64,000 nucleotides of DNA from JBOHDX01 sp050700835. GTDB taxonomy: Bacteria > Actinomycetota > Actinomycetes > Propionibacteriales > Nocardioidaceae. The stretch spans positions 52,543-116,542 of the forward strand of contig JBOHDX010000043.1 of assembly GCA_050700835.1 (NCBI GenBank), written 5' to 3'. Positions 7,961 through 16,450 of this stretch are shown piece by piece. The notes under the pieces were generated by a model. It ran no database searches. It was not told where the DNA came from and saw only the letters and a list, made by a program, of their open reading frames with translations. The translations under genes were made by a program, and so were the position numbers. The stretch's first letter is position 1, and each line of letters opens with the position of its first letter.

Positions 7961-9058
7961 TCAGCGGGAGATCTCGGCGTACGCCGCGGTGAGCAGTGCG
8001 GGATCGGGAGCGGTGAGGATGACCGGCCGAGCGAGGTCCTCCAGCACGACGAACCTCAGCTGGTCGCCACGGGCCTTCTTGTCCACGTGCATCGCGTTGA
8101 ACAGCTCGGGCCACAGCCCCGGCCGGTACGTGGTGGGCAGACCCAATGACTCGAGCAGCTCGCGGTGCCGCTCGGCCACACTCGGTTCGAGCACTCCAGC
8201 GAGACGTGCCAGTTCGGCTACGAAGCGCAGGCCGATCGCCACCGCTGCGCCGTGCCGGAAGTGATAGCGCTCGACCTGCTCAACGGCATGGCCGAACGTG
8301 TGCCCATAGTTGAGCGCCTCGCGCCCGATACCACCGCTGGCCGCAGTCTCGCGCAGGTCGGCGGCGACGACACGGGCCTTCACCCGGACGGACCGCTCGA
8401 TCAGGGTCGGCAGCACGTCGCCGTGCAGGTCGAGCGCGGCCTTGGGGTCGGCCTCGATGAGGTCGAGCAGACGGGGGTCGGCGATGAAGCCGCACTTGAC
8501 CACCTCGGCCATGCCGCTGACCAGCTCGTTGCGGGGCAGCGTGTCCAGCACCGACAGGTCGCAGACGACTCCGGCCGGCTCATGGAACGCTCCCACGAGG
8601 TTCTTGCCCTCGGCCGTGTTGACCCCGGTCTTGCCACCCACCGCCGCATCGACCATCCCCAGCAGCGTCGTCGGCACGCAGATGTAGCGCACGCCACGCA
8701 GCCAGGTCGCCGCCACGAACCCGGCAAGGTCGGTGGTGGCTCCGCCGCCGAGACCGATGACCACATCGCTGCGGGTGAAGCCGCTGCGTCCCAGCACCGA
8801 CCAGCAGAACGCCGCGACCTCCGGGCGCTTGGCGTCCTCGGCGTTCGGTACCTCAACCGCGTGTGCCTCGACACCCCGGCGTACGAGCTCGGCGCGCAGC
8901 AACTCGCTCGGCCGGGAGAGTGCCTGGGGGTGGATCACCGCGACCCGGCGAGCGGCGGGGCCGACCAGGGCCACGGTCGAGTCGATCAGGTCGGTGCCGA
9001 TCACGACGTCATAGGCGTCGGCGGTATCCACGGGTACCCGTCGGACGAGGTCGTTCAC
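7961..9058 (-). CDS. aroB: 3-dehydroquinate synthase
   Basis: 365 aa enzyme converting DAHP to 3-dehydroquinate, step two of the shikimate pathway, using NAD and a divalent metal. The NAD-binding GLGGGATTDLAGF, the lysine-bearing VPTTLLGMVDAAVGGKTGVN and the metal-ligand regions AEVVKCG and NYGHTFGHAVE are all present. The GTG start overlaps the aroK stop (GTGA). It is the last gene of aroC-aroK-aroB. A type II dehydroquinase gene, which often follows in actinobacteria, is not found here. Confidence 0.98.
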   Translation of the reverse strand: MNDLVRRVPVDTADAYDVVIGTDLIDSTVALVGPAARRVAVIHPQALSRPSELLRAELVRRGVEAHAVEVPNAEDAKRPEVAAFCWSVLGRSGFTRSDVVIGLGGGATTDLAGFVAATWLRGVRYICVPTTLLGMVDAAVGGKTGVNTAEGKNLVGAFHEPAGVVCDLSVLDTLPRNELVSGMAEVVKCGFIADPRLLDLIEADPKAALDLHGDVLPTLIERSVRVKARVVAADLRETAASGGIGREALNYGHTFGHAVEQVERYHFRHGAAVAIGLRFVAELARLAGVLEPSVAERHRELLESLGLPTTYRPGLWPELFNAMHVDKKARGDQLRFVVLEDLARPVILTAPDPALLTAAYAEISR

Positions 9059-9642
9059 CGATCACCTCCGGTCGCAGCGAGTGCGGCCACGATGGCGTTG
9101 CACACGTCACCAGGAGCGAGTCCGTCGGTGTCGACGGTGAGCGTCGCCACCTCGAGGTACCACGGGCGCCGCTGGTCCATCAGGGCCTTCATCTGCGAGC
9201 GTACGTTGCCCAGCAGAAGCGGCCTGGAGACACCGAGGCCGACCCTGGCAGCCGCCTCGGCCAGACCGACGTCGAGGAACACCACCCGATGCCCGGCCAA
9301 CGTGGCGCGCACATCGTGGCGACTGACTGCTCCGCCACCGACCGCCAACACCCCCGGATGCGTCTTCAGGGCCGCCGCGACCGCAACCCGCTCGAGCTCA
9401 CGGAAGTGCGCCTCACCGTGGTCCACGAACAGGTCGGAGATGCTCGACCCGCTGGCTGCCACGATGTCGTCGTCGGTGTCACGCACGGGTACGCCGAGCC
9501 GGTGGCCGAGCAGCACTGCGACCGTCGACTTGCCGGCTCCGGGTGGGCCGACCAGCACCACGAGCGGTGGTCCGTCGGAGAGCCGATCGCCGGACGGCGC
9601 GGCATCCGGTCGGGTCGCGGACGCGACTGGCGCATCGCTCAC
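9055..9642 (-). CDS. aroK: Shikimate kinase
   Basis: 195 aa, with about 22 extra N-terminal residues compared with the usual 170. It phosphorylates shikimate at the 3-OH. Walker A GPPGAGKST, the shikimate-binding DTDDDI and RELE motifs and the GGGAV turn are intact. GTG start at 9642 overlaps the aroC stop and its own stop overlaps aroB, so the three are translationally coupled. Confidence 0.97.
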   Translation of the reverse strand: MSDAPVASATRPDAAPSGDRLSDGPPLVVLVGPPGAGKSTVAVLLGHRLGVPVRDTDDDIVAASGSSISDLFVDHGEAHFRELERVAVAAALKTHPGVLAVGGGAVSRHDVRATLAGHRVVFLDVGLAEAAARVGLGVSRPLLLGNVRSQMKALMDQRRPWYLEVATLTVDTDGLAPGDVCNAIVAALAATGGDR

Positions 9643-10829
9643 GGAGCCTCGCCCACTCGCGGCAGGGCGGCCAGATAGGCGTCGTGGTTGCGCCGAGTCT
9701 CGGCCACCGAGTCGCCGCCGAACTTCTCCAGCACCGCGTCGGCGAGCACCAGCGCCACCATCGCTTCGGCCACGATGCCCGCGGCCGGGACCGCGCAGAC
9801 GTCGGATCTTTGGTGGTGCGCGACGGCCGGCTCGCCGGTGGCGACGTCGACGGTACGCAACGCTCGCGGGATCGTGGAGATCGGCTTCATCGCTGCCCGG
9901 ACCCGCAGCACCTCGCCCGTGGACATGCCGCCCTCCGTGCCGCCCGAACGTCCGGAGAGCCGACGTACCCGCCCGTCCGAGGTCGCCATCTCGTCCTGCG
10001 CGAGCGAGCCGCGCATGGCGGCCAGGTCGAACCCGTCGCCGACCTCGACTCCCTTGATCGCCTGGATCCCCATCAACGCACCGGCGAGCCGCGCATCGAG
10101 CCGGCGATCGCCGTGCACGTGGCTGCCCAGGCCCGGCGGTAGTCCGTGCGCCACCACCTCGATCACCCCGCCGAGGGTGTCCCCGTCGTCATGCGCGGCG
10201 TCGATCTCGGCGACCATCGCTGCGCTGGCACTGGGGTCGAGGCAGCGGACGGGGTCGGCGTCGAGCCGCTCCGCGTCGTCGGCGGTGGGTATGCACCCGG
10301 CTGGCGCGGCGACGCTCCCGATCCGCACCACGTGACTCACGAGCGTTGCGTCGCAGGCGGCGGCCAGGAACTGCTGCGCGACCACGGCCAGGCCGACCCG
10401 CGCGGCCGTCTCCCGCGCGCTCGCGCGTTCAAGCACCGGCCGGGCCTCGGCGAACCCGTACTTCTGCATGCCAACGAGGTCGGCGTGTCCGGGCCGAGGG
10501 CGGGTCAGTGGGGCGTTGCGGGCCAGACCCGCCAGCTCGTCGGGGTCGACTGGGTCGGCCGCCATGACCTTGTCCCACTTCGGCCACTCCGAGTTGCCGA
10601 TGCGCAATGCGATCGGACTGCCGAGGGTGCGGCCGTGCCGCACACCGCCGAGGATGTCCAGCTCGTCGCGTTCGAAGCTCATCCGCGCCCCCCGGCCGTA
10701 GCCGAGGCGTCGGCGGGCAAGCGCGTCGCCGATCAGCTGCGTCGTGACGGGTACGCCGGCCGGCATCCCCTCCAGGATCGCCACCAGGGCAGGCCCGTGA
10801 GACTCTCCCGCGGTCAGCCAGCGCAACAT
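9639..10829 (-). CDS. aroC: Chorismate synthase
   Basis: 396 aa FMN-dependent lyase producing chorismate from EPSP. The start MLRWLTAGESHGPALVAI, the arginine-rich GYGRGARMSFERDE and SGRSGGTEGGMSTGE are family hallmarks. Full length. It is the first gene of the aroC-aroK-aroB transcript. The 360-bp upstream region holds tandem repeats and a large hairpin, so its promoter lies between the hairpin and 10829. Confidence 0.98.
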   Translation of the reverse strand: MLRWLTAGESHGPALVAILEGMPAGVPVTTQLIGDALARRRLGYGRGARMSFERDELDILGGVRHGRTLGSPIALRIGNSEWPKWDKVMAADPVDPDELAGLARNAPLTRPRPGHADLVGMQKYGFAEARPVLERASARETAARVGLAVVAQQFLAAACDATLVSHVVRIGSVAAPAGCIPTADDAERLDADPVRCLDPSASAAMVAEIDAAHDDGDTLGGVIEVVAHGLPPGLGSHVHGDRRLDARLAGALMGIQAIKGVEVGDGFDLAAMRGSLAQDEMATSDGRVRRLSGRSGGTEGGMSTGEVLRVRAAMKPISTIPRALRTVDVATGEPAVAHHQRSDVCAVPAAGIVAEAMVALVLADAVLEKFGGDSVAETRRNHDAYLAALPRVGEAP

Positions 10830-10930
10830 GGTCGGAAGTCTGTCACGCGGGTGACCACCGCTCTCCCAGCCACTCGCCGTGCACCGCCCACATCACCCAC
10901 CGTCACGCGGCGCCCGCTCGAACTCCCCCG

Positions 10931-11030
10931 CCATCCGACAGTTACACACCGCCACCAACCCGGAAACACCCACTCCCCCGCCATCCGACAGTTACACACG
11001 GCCACCAACCCGGAAACACCCACTCCGCCG
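10931..11030. repeat. Two 50-bp tandem repeats upstream of aroC
   Basis: The unit starts with CCATCCGACAGTTACACAC and contains CCACCAACCCGGAAACACCC. Copies at 10931-10980 and 10981-11030 differ at two positions. A third copy begins at 11031 but turns into the palindrome after 19 bases. The region has no gene; short open frames through it are by-products of the repeat. Confidence 0.9.
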
Positions 11031-11072
11031 CCATCCGACAGTTACGCACGCGTGCGTAACTGTCGGATGGCG
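11029..11072. terminator. 44-bp perfect palindrome, candidate bidirectional terminator
   Basis: Two 22-base arms match perfectly with no spacer; the left arm reads CGCCATCCGACAGTTACGCACG. In RNA either strand would form a very stable hairpin. It lies about 120 bp beyond the stop of the prepilin peptidase and 200 bp before aroC. There is no T-run, as is common for actinobacterial stem-loops. Confidence 0.65.
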
Positions 11073-11136
11073 CTGAGGACGAGGACGGGTGGCCTGAGGA
11101 CGAGGACGAGTGGCGCTGAGGACGAGGAGCGAGTGG
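11071..11136. repeat. Three imperfect 21-23 bp repeats next to the palindrome
   Basis: Units beginning CTGAGGACGAGGA and ending GGTGG or AGTGG recur at 11071-11092, 11093-11113 and 11114-11136. They abut the large hairpin. No coding potential is apparent. Confidence 0.7.
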
Positions 11137-11189
11137 TGGGGAGGAGGCGGATCATCAACGCGGGGAAAAGGGACGCCCGGCCCGGGCGG

Positions 11190-12128
11190 TCAGCCGGTGA
11201 GCCAGACGATCAGCGGATGGCTGACGGCGCCGAGCCAGGCACCGACCAGCATGAAGGGCCCGAAGGGGTACGCCTTGCGATCCACCACCCGGACCAGGGC
11301 GAGCACCCCGCCGACGACCGCGCCGAGCAGGAAGCCGGCGTACAGGCCGAGGATCAGCTGCGACCAGCCCAGCCAGCCAAGGGCCATCCCCAGAAGCCCG
11401 GACAGCCGCACGTCGCCGTACCCGAGTCCCTTCGGATAGACCCACCACAGCGCGAAGAAGACCACGAACGCCGAGATCCAGCCCACGGCGGCCTGCAGGA
11501 GAGCTTCCGCATCGCGCTCGGCCGCGAAGCCGGCCAGCAGCAGGAGCGCCACGATGAGGTACGACGGGGCGATCAGCCTCGTCGGCAGCAGCCGGGTCCG
11601 CCAGTCGATGTAGGCCAAGGCGGCGCCGACCACGCTGAGGAACACCCAGACCGGCCAGGACGCGTCGAACCCGATTGCGGCACCGATCGTGCCCGCGGGC
11701 ACCGCGGCGGCGGTCGCGAGTCGCCACCTCAGTCCGCGGCGGGCAGCGAGCTCGCCGTACGGCGTCTTCGGCGGCGTCGGGGGGGCCGACCGACGCGACC
11801 CACCGGAGTCAGTCCCGTCGCCGCGGTCGGTATCTGCTGCCGTCTCGACGTGCGCCTCGGACTCAGACTCGTTTGCGTCCTGGTCGTCGGCGGCTGCAGG
11901 CGCGCCCCGCTGATCGGCTGCCGCCTCCTCGGCGTCCGCATCGGCGGACTCCGCAGCAACCTCGGGCTCCGCAGCAACCTCGGGCTCCGCAGCAACCTCG
12001 GGCTCCGCAGCAACCTCCGGCTCCGGTTCCGGCTCCGGCAGGCGGCCGATGGCCGTCGGCATGGCCCATCCACCCGCGGCGGCCAATACGGCCATGCACG
12101 CCATCGCCAGCAGGTGATCCGAGGTCAC
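11190..12128 (-). CDS. Prepilin peptidase-like A24 membrane protease with acidic repeat linker
   Basis: 312 aa membrane protein. After one N-terminal hydrophobic segment comes a long Glu/Ala/Asp-rich linker (about residues 31-105) with four AAEPEV repeats, then several membrane spans. The second half carries the two aspartates expected of type IV prepilin peptidases: YIDWRTRLLPTRL and GYGDVRLSGLLGM. It would process type IV or Tad/Flp pilins at the membrane. The methylation region with CxxC pairs seen in PilD is replaced by the acidic linker. GTG at 12128 is chosen because it is the first start giving the N-terminal span. No pilin genes are in the window. Confidence 0.82.
   Translation of the reverse strand: MTSDHLLAMACMAVLAAAGGWAMPTAIGRLPEPEPEPEVAAEPEVAAEPEVAAEPEVAAESADADAEEAAADQRGAPAAADDQDANESESEAHVETAADTDRGDGTDSGGSRRSAPPTPPKTPYGELAARRGLRWRLATAAAVPAGTIGAAIGFDASWPVWVFLSVVGAALAYIDWRTRLLPTRLIAPSYLIVALLLLAGFAAERDAEALLQAAVGWISAFVVFFALWWVYPKGLGYGDVRLSGLLGMALGWLGWSQLILGLYAGFLLGAVVGGVLALVRVVDRKAYPFGPFMLVGAWLGAVSHPLIVWLTG
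11953..12024 (-). repeat. Four 18-bp tandem repeats inside the prepilin peptidase gene
   Basis: GCAGCAACCTCGGGCTCC is repeated at 11953, 11971, 11989 and, with one change, at 12007. The length is a multiple of three, so copy changes would keep frame and alter only the acidic linker length. Confidence 0.9.
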
Positions 12129-12367
12129 CCGCGCGAGCGTAGTGGCCGTGGCCCGCGGTCCGGGCGCGCAGCACCGCGTCGGTGTACAACCAAGCGCGCA
12201 TCCCCCGCCCAGCGTGGGGCGCCGGTGGCGAACCCTCCGCCTCCGGAACGCTGATCCGCGGCCGTACCCACGCGGAAACGACGACCCGGAAAGAGCGCGG
12301 GGTCGAGGCATTCGCGGCAAGGGCGGAGGCGGCGGATGGACGACCGGCGTGCAGCGGAGGGCAAGAG

Positions 12368-13957
12368 TCAGGCCGGAATGGTGTAGGGCCCTGCGAACAC
12401 GCCCGTCGGGTCGTAGCGCGACCGCACGGCGCGCAGACGCGCGAAGCTCGAGCCGTAGTAGGAGCGCATCGGCCGTCCCGGCTCGAGGTAGTTGACGTAG
12501 GCACCGACCGACGTGGCGGCGACGGCAGCGTGCCCGGACCGGATCCAGGCGAGTCCGGACGACACCTGAGCCGGGGGTGCTCCCACCGGCAGCCCGATGT
12601 ACCACTGGATCGTGGCCTCCGCGGACCGCCACGGAAAGGCCCCCGCGCCGGTCCCTGGCGAAGCGATCCGGCCGCCGAGCGGGTCGAGGATCACCGAGGC
12701 CGACCCGCCAGAGGACGCCCTCGTGCGTACGACCGACAGCAGGGAGCCGATCACTCGCGGCCCCATCGGCGTACCAAGCACGTCACTGCCGGCGACGAAC
12801 GACTGGCGTGGCTGGGTCCCGACCGGGGGCAGATGGCACTGCTCGTCAGTGTCGCCGAGGCAGCCGGCGAGGAGCCTCACCGCATCGTGATGGGTGTGCA
12901 CGGTGAACGATGCCGAGGTTGGCGGCTGCCCGACCGAGGACTCCACAGCCGCGGCCGCCGCATGCGCGTCGCCGGTCAGGCTGACCCCGAGGATCTTGAC
13001 CGTCCAGGTCCCCCCAGAGATGTCGAGGTGCACGTTGGACCACGACGAGCGCGGCATCGTGACGAGCTGTCGCTGCCACCCGCGGAGCACGGCGGCCGCC
13101 TGCGAGATCGGCCAGGACAGGAAGTAGAAGCCGACCGAGTGCGCCGGCGACGTCGCCATCTGTATGGAGCACAGCACCGCGAAGTTGCCTCCTCCGCCGC
13201 CCCGCATCCCCCAGAACAGGTCCGGGTCACGGGTGTCGTCTATGGTGCGGACCCGGCCGTCCGCGGTCACCACGGTCATCGACGCGACGGTGTCGCAGGT
13301 CAAGCCGTACGCGCGGTCCTCGACCCCGATCCCCCCACCGAGGGTGAGTCCGGCTGCTCCGACAGTGGGACACGTACCGGTGGGAACCGTGCGGCCACGC
13401 GGATCCAGCGCACTATGGACGTCGAACAGCTGGGCACCGGCCCCGACACCGACCTGGCCGGTCGAAGCGTCGTACCGCACTCCGGCGAGGCCAGTGGTCC
13501 GGATCACCACTGCGCCCGTGCGGGCCGAGGCGCCGACGTAGGAGTGGCCGCCGGAGCGGGTGGCAACCGGAAGGCCGAACCGCCGGACGAAGCGCACGGT
13601 CTCGGCAACGTCGTGCGCCCGGGCTGCGGTGACGACCGCCACCGGTGCGCGGGAGTCGTACCTCGGGTCGTACAGCCGGTGAGCTGTGCCGAACCCCGCC
13701 TGCCCCGGTCGAAGGAGTGTCCCGTCGATGCTGCGGGCCAACGCTTGCCAGTCTGCCGCGGTGGGTCCGCTGCGCGCTCCCGTCGGGGTCGGGTTGGTGA
13801 CCGGTCCAGACCCGGTGCCGGTGCGCGTCGGCGGGCTCGCGGCCGAGCCGTCAGAGCCGCTGCAGCCGGCCAGCGCCAGGGCTGGGATGCTCAGGATCCC
13901 GAGCGCGGTACGCCGGGAGAGGCCCGTGCCAGTGGAGGGCCTTGCGATGTCGGTCAC
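12368..13957 (-). CDS. Exported BBE-family FAD-linked oxidase with Tat/lipoprotein signal
   Basis: 529 aa flavoprotein of the berberine-bridge-enzyme type. The N-terminus has a twin-arginine stretch (SRRTALGIL, residues 14-22) and the lipobox ALAGC with C32, suggesting a folded, Tat-exported lipoprotein. The FAD domain shows GGHSYVG with H138 and GTCPTVGAAG with C196, the two residues that give bicovalent FAD attachment in this family. The C-terminal BBE signature is NYLEPGRPMRSYYG with a closing RYDPTGVF. The substrate is unknown; relatives oxidise sugars, alcohols or alkaloids. Start GTG 13957 is preferred; ATG 14002 would add 15 residues. It separates the prepilin peptidase from aroE. Confidence 0.85.
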   Translation of the reverse strand: MTDIARPSTGTGLSRRTALGILSIPALALAGCSGSDGSAASPPTRTGTGSGPVTNPTPTGARSGPTAADWQALARSIDGTLLRPGQAGFGTAHRLYDPRYDSRAPVAVVTAARAHDVAETVRFVRRFGLPVATRSGGHSYVGASARTGAVVIRTTGLAGVRYDASTGQVGVGAGAQLFDVHSALDPRGRTVPTGTCPTVGAAGLTLGGGIGVEDRAYGLTCDTVASMTVVTADGRVRTIDDTRDPDLFWGMRGGGGGNFAVLCSIQMATSPAHSVGFYFLSWPISQAAAVLRGWQRQLVTMPRSSWSNVHLDISGGTWTVKILGVSLTGDAHAAAAAVESSVGQPPTSASFTVHTHHDAVRLLAGCLGDTDEQCHLPPVGTQPRQSFVAGSDVLGTPMGPRVIGSLLSVVRTRASSGGSASVILDPLGGRIASPGTGAGAFPWRSAEATIQWYIGLPVGAPPAQVSSGLAWIRSGHAAVAATSVGAYVNYLEPGRPMRSYYGSSFARLRAVRSRYDPTGVFAGPYTIPA

Positions 13958-14016
13958 GGGAACAGTCTGCGCCTGCGCGCCGGCTGACCAAGGAATCGAC
14001 ATCGCAGCAGCCACAG

Positions 14017-14880
14017 CTACCCGAATGTCGATTCCTCCGTCCCGGAACCCGGCGGCGGCCGCAGCTGCGCCAGCGCCGCGTCCCGGAGCACCTCGGCCGG
14101 CACGGAGCCACCTGTCATCGCCGTCACCTGCAGGGCCGCCTGGTGCGCCAGCAGATCGAGCCCGGACACCACCCGGACGCCCTGCTGCCCGGCACGCAGC
14201 GCCAGCGGGGTCGGCCACGGCACATACCCCACGTCGAAGACCGTCCCGGACGATCCGAGCAGCGGATCCGGCACCACGTCGCCGGCGTCACCCGGGACGG
14301 TCGACACCACCACGTCGGTACGCCGCGGCCACGACTCGTCGAGGCGAGAGACGGACACCTCGACGCCGAACGCGGTACCGGCCGCCGACGCCCGCGCGGC
14401 GCGCGACACGTCACGCACCTTCAGGTGCACGTGGGTGACCCCCAGGGTTGCGAGCGCCGCCAGCGCCGACACCGCCGTCGCACCGGCGCCGACCACGACC
14501 GCATGAGTGCCTACCGGCACACCCGCCTCGGTGAGCGCAGCGACCATCCCCGGCACGTCCGTGTTGTCACCCGATCGCCGGCCGCCGGCCAGCACGACCG
14601 TGTTCACGACACCGGTACGCGTCGCCATCTCGGTCAGGTCGTCCAGCAGTGGCACCACGGCGTACTTGAGTGGCATCGTCAGCGACAGCCCCCGCCACCG
14701 CTCGTCGAGACCGGCCAGGAAGCCGGGCAACGCCGACTCGTCCGTGTCGTGCGCGGAGTAGCCCCAGTCGAGCCCGAGCCGGGAGTACGCCGCGCGGTGC
14801 ATCGCCGGGGACAACGAGTGCGCGATCGGGCTGCCGATCACCCCGCAGCGGGGCGGCTCAGCAGAGCGGGCTGGCGACAC
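14017..14880 (-). CDS. aroE: Shikimate dehydrogenase
   Basis: 287 aa NADPH-dependent enzyme reducing 3-dehydroshikimate. Shikimate-binding GVIGSPIAHSLSPAMH opens the protein, the catalytic Lys is K72 in LTMPLK, and the Asp is D108 in GDNTDVPG. The dinucleotide fold shows VVGAGATAVSALA. The only start that keeps the SPIAHS motif in a sensible position is GTG 14880, which overlaps mltG by 23 bases; this points to tight coupling. Confidence 0.95.
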   Translation of the reverse strand: MSPARSAEPPRCGVIGSPIAHSLSPAMHRAAYSRLGLDWGYSAHDTDESALPGFLAGLDERWRGLSLTMPLKYAVVPLLDDLTEMATRTGVVNTVVLAGGRRSGDNTDVPGMVAALTEAGVPVGTHAVVVGAGATAVSALAALATLGVTHVHLKVRDVSRAARASAAGTAFGVEVSVSRLDESWPRRTDVVVSTVPGDAGDVVPDPLLGSSGTVFDVGYVPWPTPLALRAGQQGVRVVSGLDLLAHQAALQVTAMTGGSVPAEVLRDAALAQLRPPPGSGTEESTFG

Positions 14881-15997
14881 AGTAGGTGGTGAGCTCGGCG
14901 ACGTCCCGGTTGTGCTGGCCGGCCGTGTTCTCGAACAGTGTCTTGCCGGTCTTGATGTTGACCGTGACGAAGTACAGCCACGATCCCGTGGTGGGCGACG
15001 CGGCCGCCTTGAGGGCCTGCTCACCGGGGTTGTCGATCGGGCCGGGTGGCAGCCCCGGATAGAGGTAGGTGTTGTACGGCGAGTCGATCTTGCGTTCTTG
15101 ATCGGTGGTGTAGACCTCGCCGCGCTTCTTGGTGATGTAGTGGATCGTCGAGTCGAACTGCAACGGCATCGAGACCTTGTCGCGGTTATAGATGACGCGG
15201 GCCACCTTGCCGAAGTCCTGCGGCAGCCGCGCCTCGGCCTGCACCAGGCTGGCGACGGTGAGCAGCTGCTTGGGCGAGACGCCGAGCGCCTTGGCCTTTG
15301 CGGACAGGCCGAACGTCGTGGCTTCTTGGTTGTACCTGTCCACCATCATCGTCAGCACCGACTGCGCTGTGGCGTGCGGCGGGATCGCGTACGTCGCCGG
15401 GAACAGGTAGCCCTCCACCTGGCCGGCGGCGTAGCTGGGAAGTCCCAGGCTGCCGGGGTGGGTGAGTGCCGAGGTCAACGACGCCTTGCTGATCTTGGTC
15501 TTGGCGACGATGGCCTCGACGATCTGGTCGGCGGTCTGACCCTCCGGGATGGTGAGCATCGTCTGCACGAGGTGCTTGCCGTCCACGAGGTACGTCAGCG
15601 CCGACTTCGCCGACATCTGGTGGTGCATCTGGTAATAGCCCGGCTGCACCGTCTGGGTCCCGGCGGCGGTGGTGAACGCGCTGACGCTGCCGACGACGCC
15701 GGCGTCGAAGAGCCGCTGACCGACGACGCTGAGATTGTCCCCCGAGTGCACCTGCACCACCACGGAACCGCTGCCCGACCCGGTGTAGTCCTTCGGTGAC
15801 GAGAGAGCGCTGTGCAGGAAGTCCATGCCCTTGGTGACCGCGAAGAACAGTCCGCCGACGACGATCACGAGGGCCACCAGCACCGCCAGGCATCCCCGCA
15901 AACGGCGCGGGTGGGAGCGATGATGACTCTGGCCCAACAGTCCAGGATTGCTCTCAGGGTCGCGATCGGTATCGCTCTCGGTGCTGCGCTCGCTCAC
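14858..15997 (-). CDS. mltG: Endolytic murein transglycosylase MltG
   Basis: 379 aa membrane-anchored YceG-family enzyme that cuts nascent glycan strands during cell-wall growth. One membrane span follows a 35-residue polar N-terminus (CLAVLVALVIVVGGLFFAV), then a LysM-like region and the catalytic domain with the Glu in ASLVQAEARLPQDF and the conserved QFDSTIHY and SPYNTYLYPGLPPGPI. GTG start overlaps the ruvX stop (GTGA). The tail continues to C379, slightly longer than usual. Confidence 0.95.
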   Translation of the reverse strand: MSERSTESDTDRDPESNPGLLGQSHHRSHPRRLRGCLAVLVALVIVVGGLFFAVTKGMDFLHSALSSPKDYTGSGSGSVVVQVHSGDNLSVVGQRLFDAGVVGSVSAFTTAAGTQTVQPGYYQMHHQMSAKSALTYLVDGKHLVQTMLTIPEGQTADQIVEAIVAKTKISKASLTSALTHPGSLGLPSYAAGQVEGYLFPATYAIPPHATAQSVLTMMVDRYNQEATTFGLSAKAKALGVSPKQLLTVASLVQAEARLPQDFGKVARVIYNRDKVSMPLQFDSTIHYITKKRGEVYTTDQERKIDSPYNTYLYPGLPPGPIDNPGEQALKAAASPTTGSWLYFVTVNIKTGKTLFENTAGQHNRDVAELTTYCVASPLC

Positions 15998-16449
15998 GGG
16001 CTTCCCAGGGTCTCGCCTGGCGCCGAGCCGGTGCTGCGCTCGGTGTCCAGAGCCGTTTGCAGGATCACGACCGCGGCGGCCTGGTCGACCACCGCCCGAC
16101 GTCGCGCCCCCCTCTTCCCCCGGTCACGCAGCACCCGCTCGGCCGTGACGGTCGTCAACCGCTCGTCGACGAGTCGCACCGGGACCGGGTCGGCTGCATG
16201 AGCCAGTCGAACAGCATAGCCGCGGACCTTGTGGGCGGCCGGGCCTTCCCCCCCGGACAGAGATCTCGGCAGCCCCACCACGATCTCGAGGGCCTCGTGC
16301 TCGCGGGCCAGCGCGACGAGCACAGCGACGGAGTCGTCTCCCGCCGGCACCGTGACGACCGGGGTCGCGAGCAGCCCCCCCGGGTCGCTGCGCGCGACCC
16401 CGATCCGGGCGTCCCCGACATCCACCCCCAGGCGTACGCCTGGGCGCAC
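15994..16449 (-). CDS. ruvX: Putative pre-16S rRNA nuclease / Holliday junction resolvase-like YqgF
   Basis: 151 aa RNase H-fold protein. It opens RLGVDVGDARIGVARSDP, with the first catalytic Asp, and contains VGLPRSLSG, VDERLTT and DQAAAVVILQ. In E. coli the homologue trims 16S rRNA precursors. The GTG at 16449 lies one base after the alaS stop (TGACGTG), so it is the gene after alaS in a coupled run alaS-ruvX-mltG-aroE. Confidence 0.95.
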   Translation of the reverse strand: MRPGVRLGVDVGDARIGVARSDPGGLLATPVVTVPAGDDSVAVLVALAREHEALEIVVGLPRSLSGGEGPAAHKVRGYAVRLAHAADPVPVRLVDERLTTVTAERVLRDRGKRGARRRAVVDQAAAVVILQTALDTERSTGSAPGETLGSP

Positions 16450-16450
16450 G

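Noticed and set aside
10931..11072. Regular 50-bp repeats looked at first like a CRISPR array
   Set aside because: The whole 50-bp unit is repeated with no unique spacers, only two and a part copies exist, and there are no cas genes.
12129..12367. 239-bp gap between the flavin oxidase and the prepilin peptidase
   Set aside because: No gene, repeat or strong hairpin could be supported; it probably holds the prepilin peptidase promoter, which I could not place.
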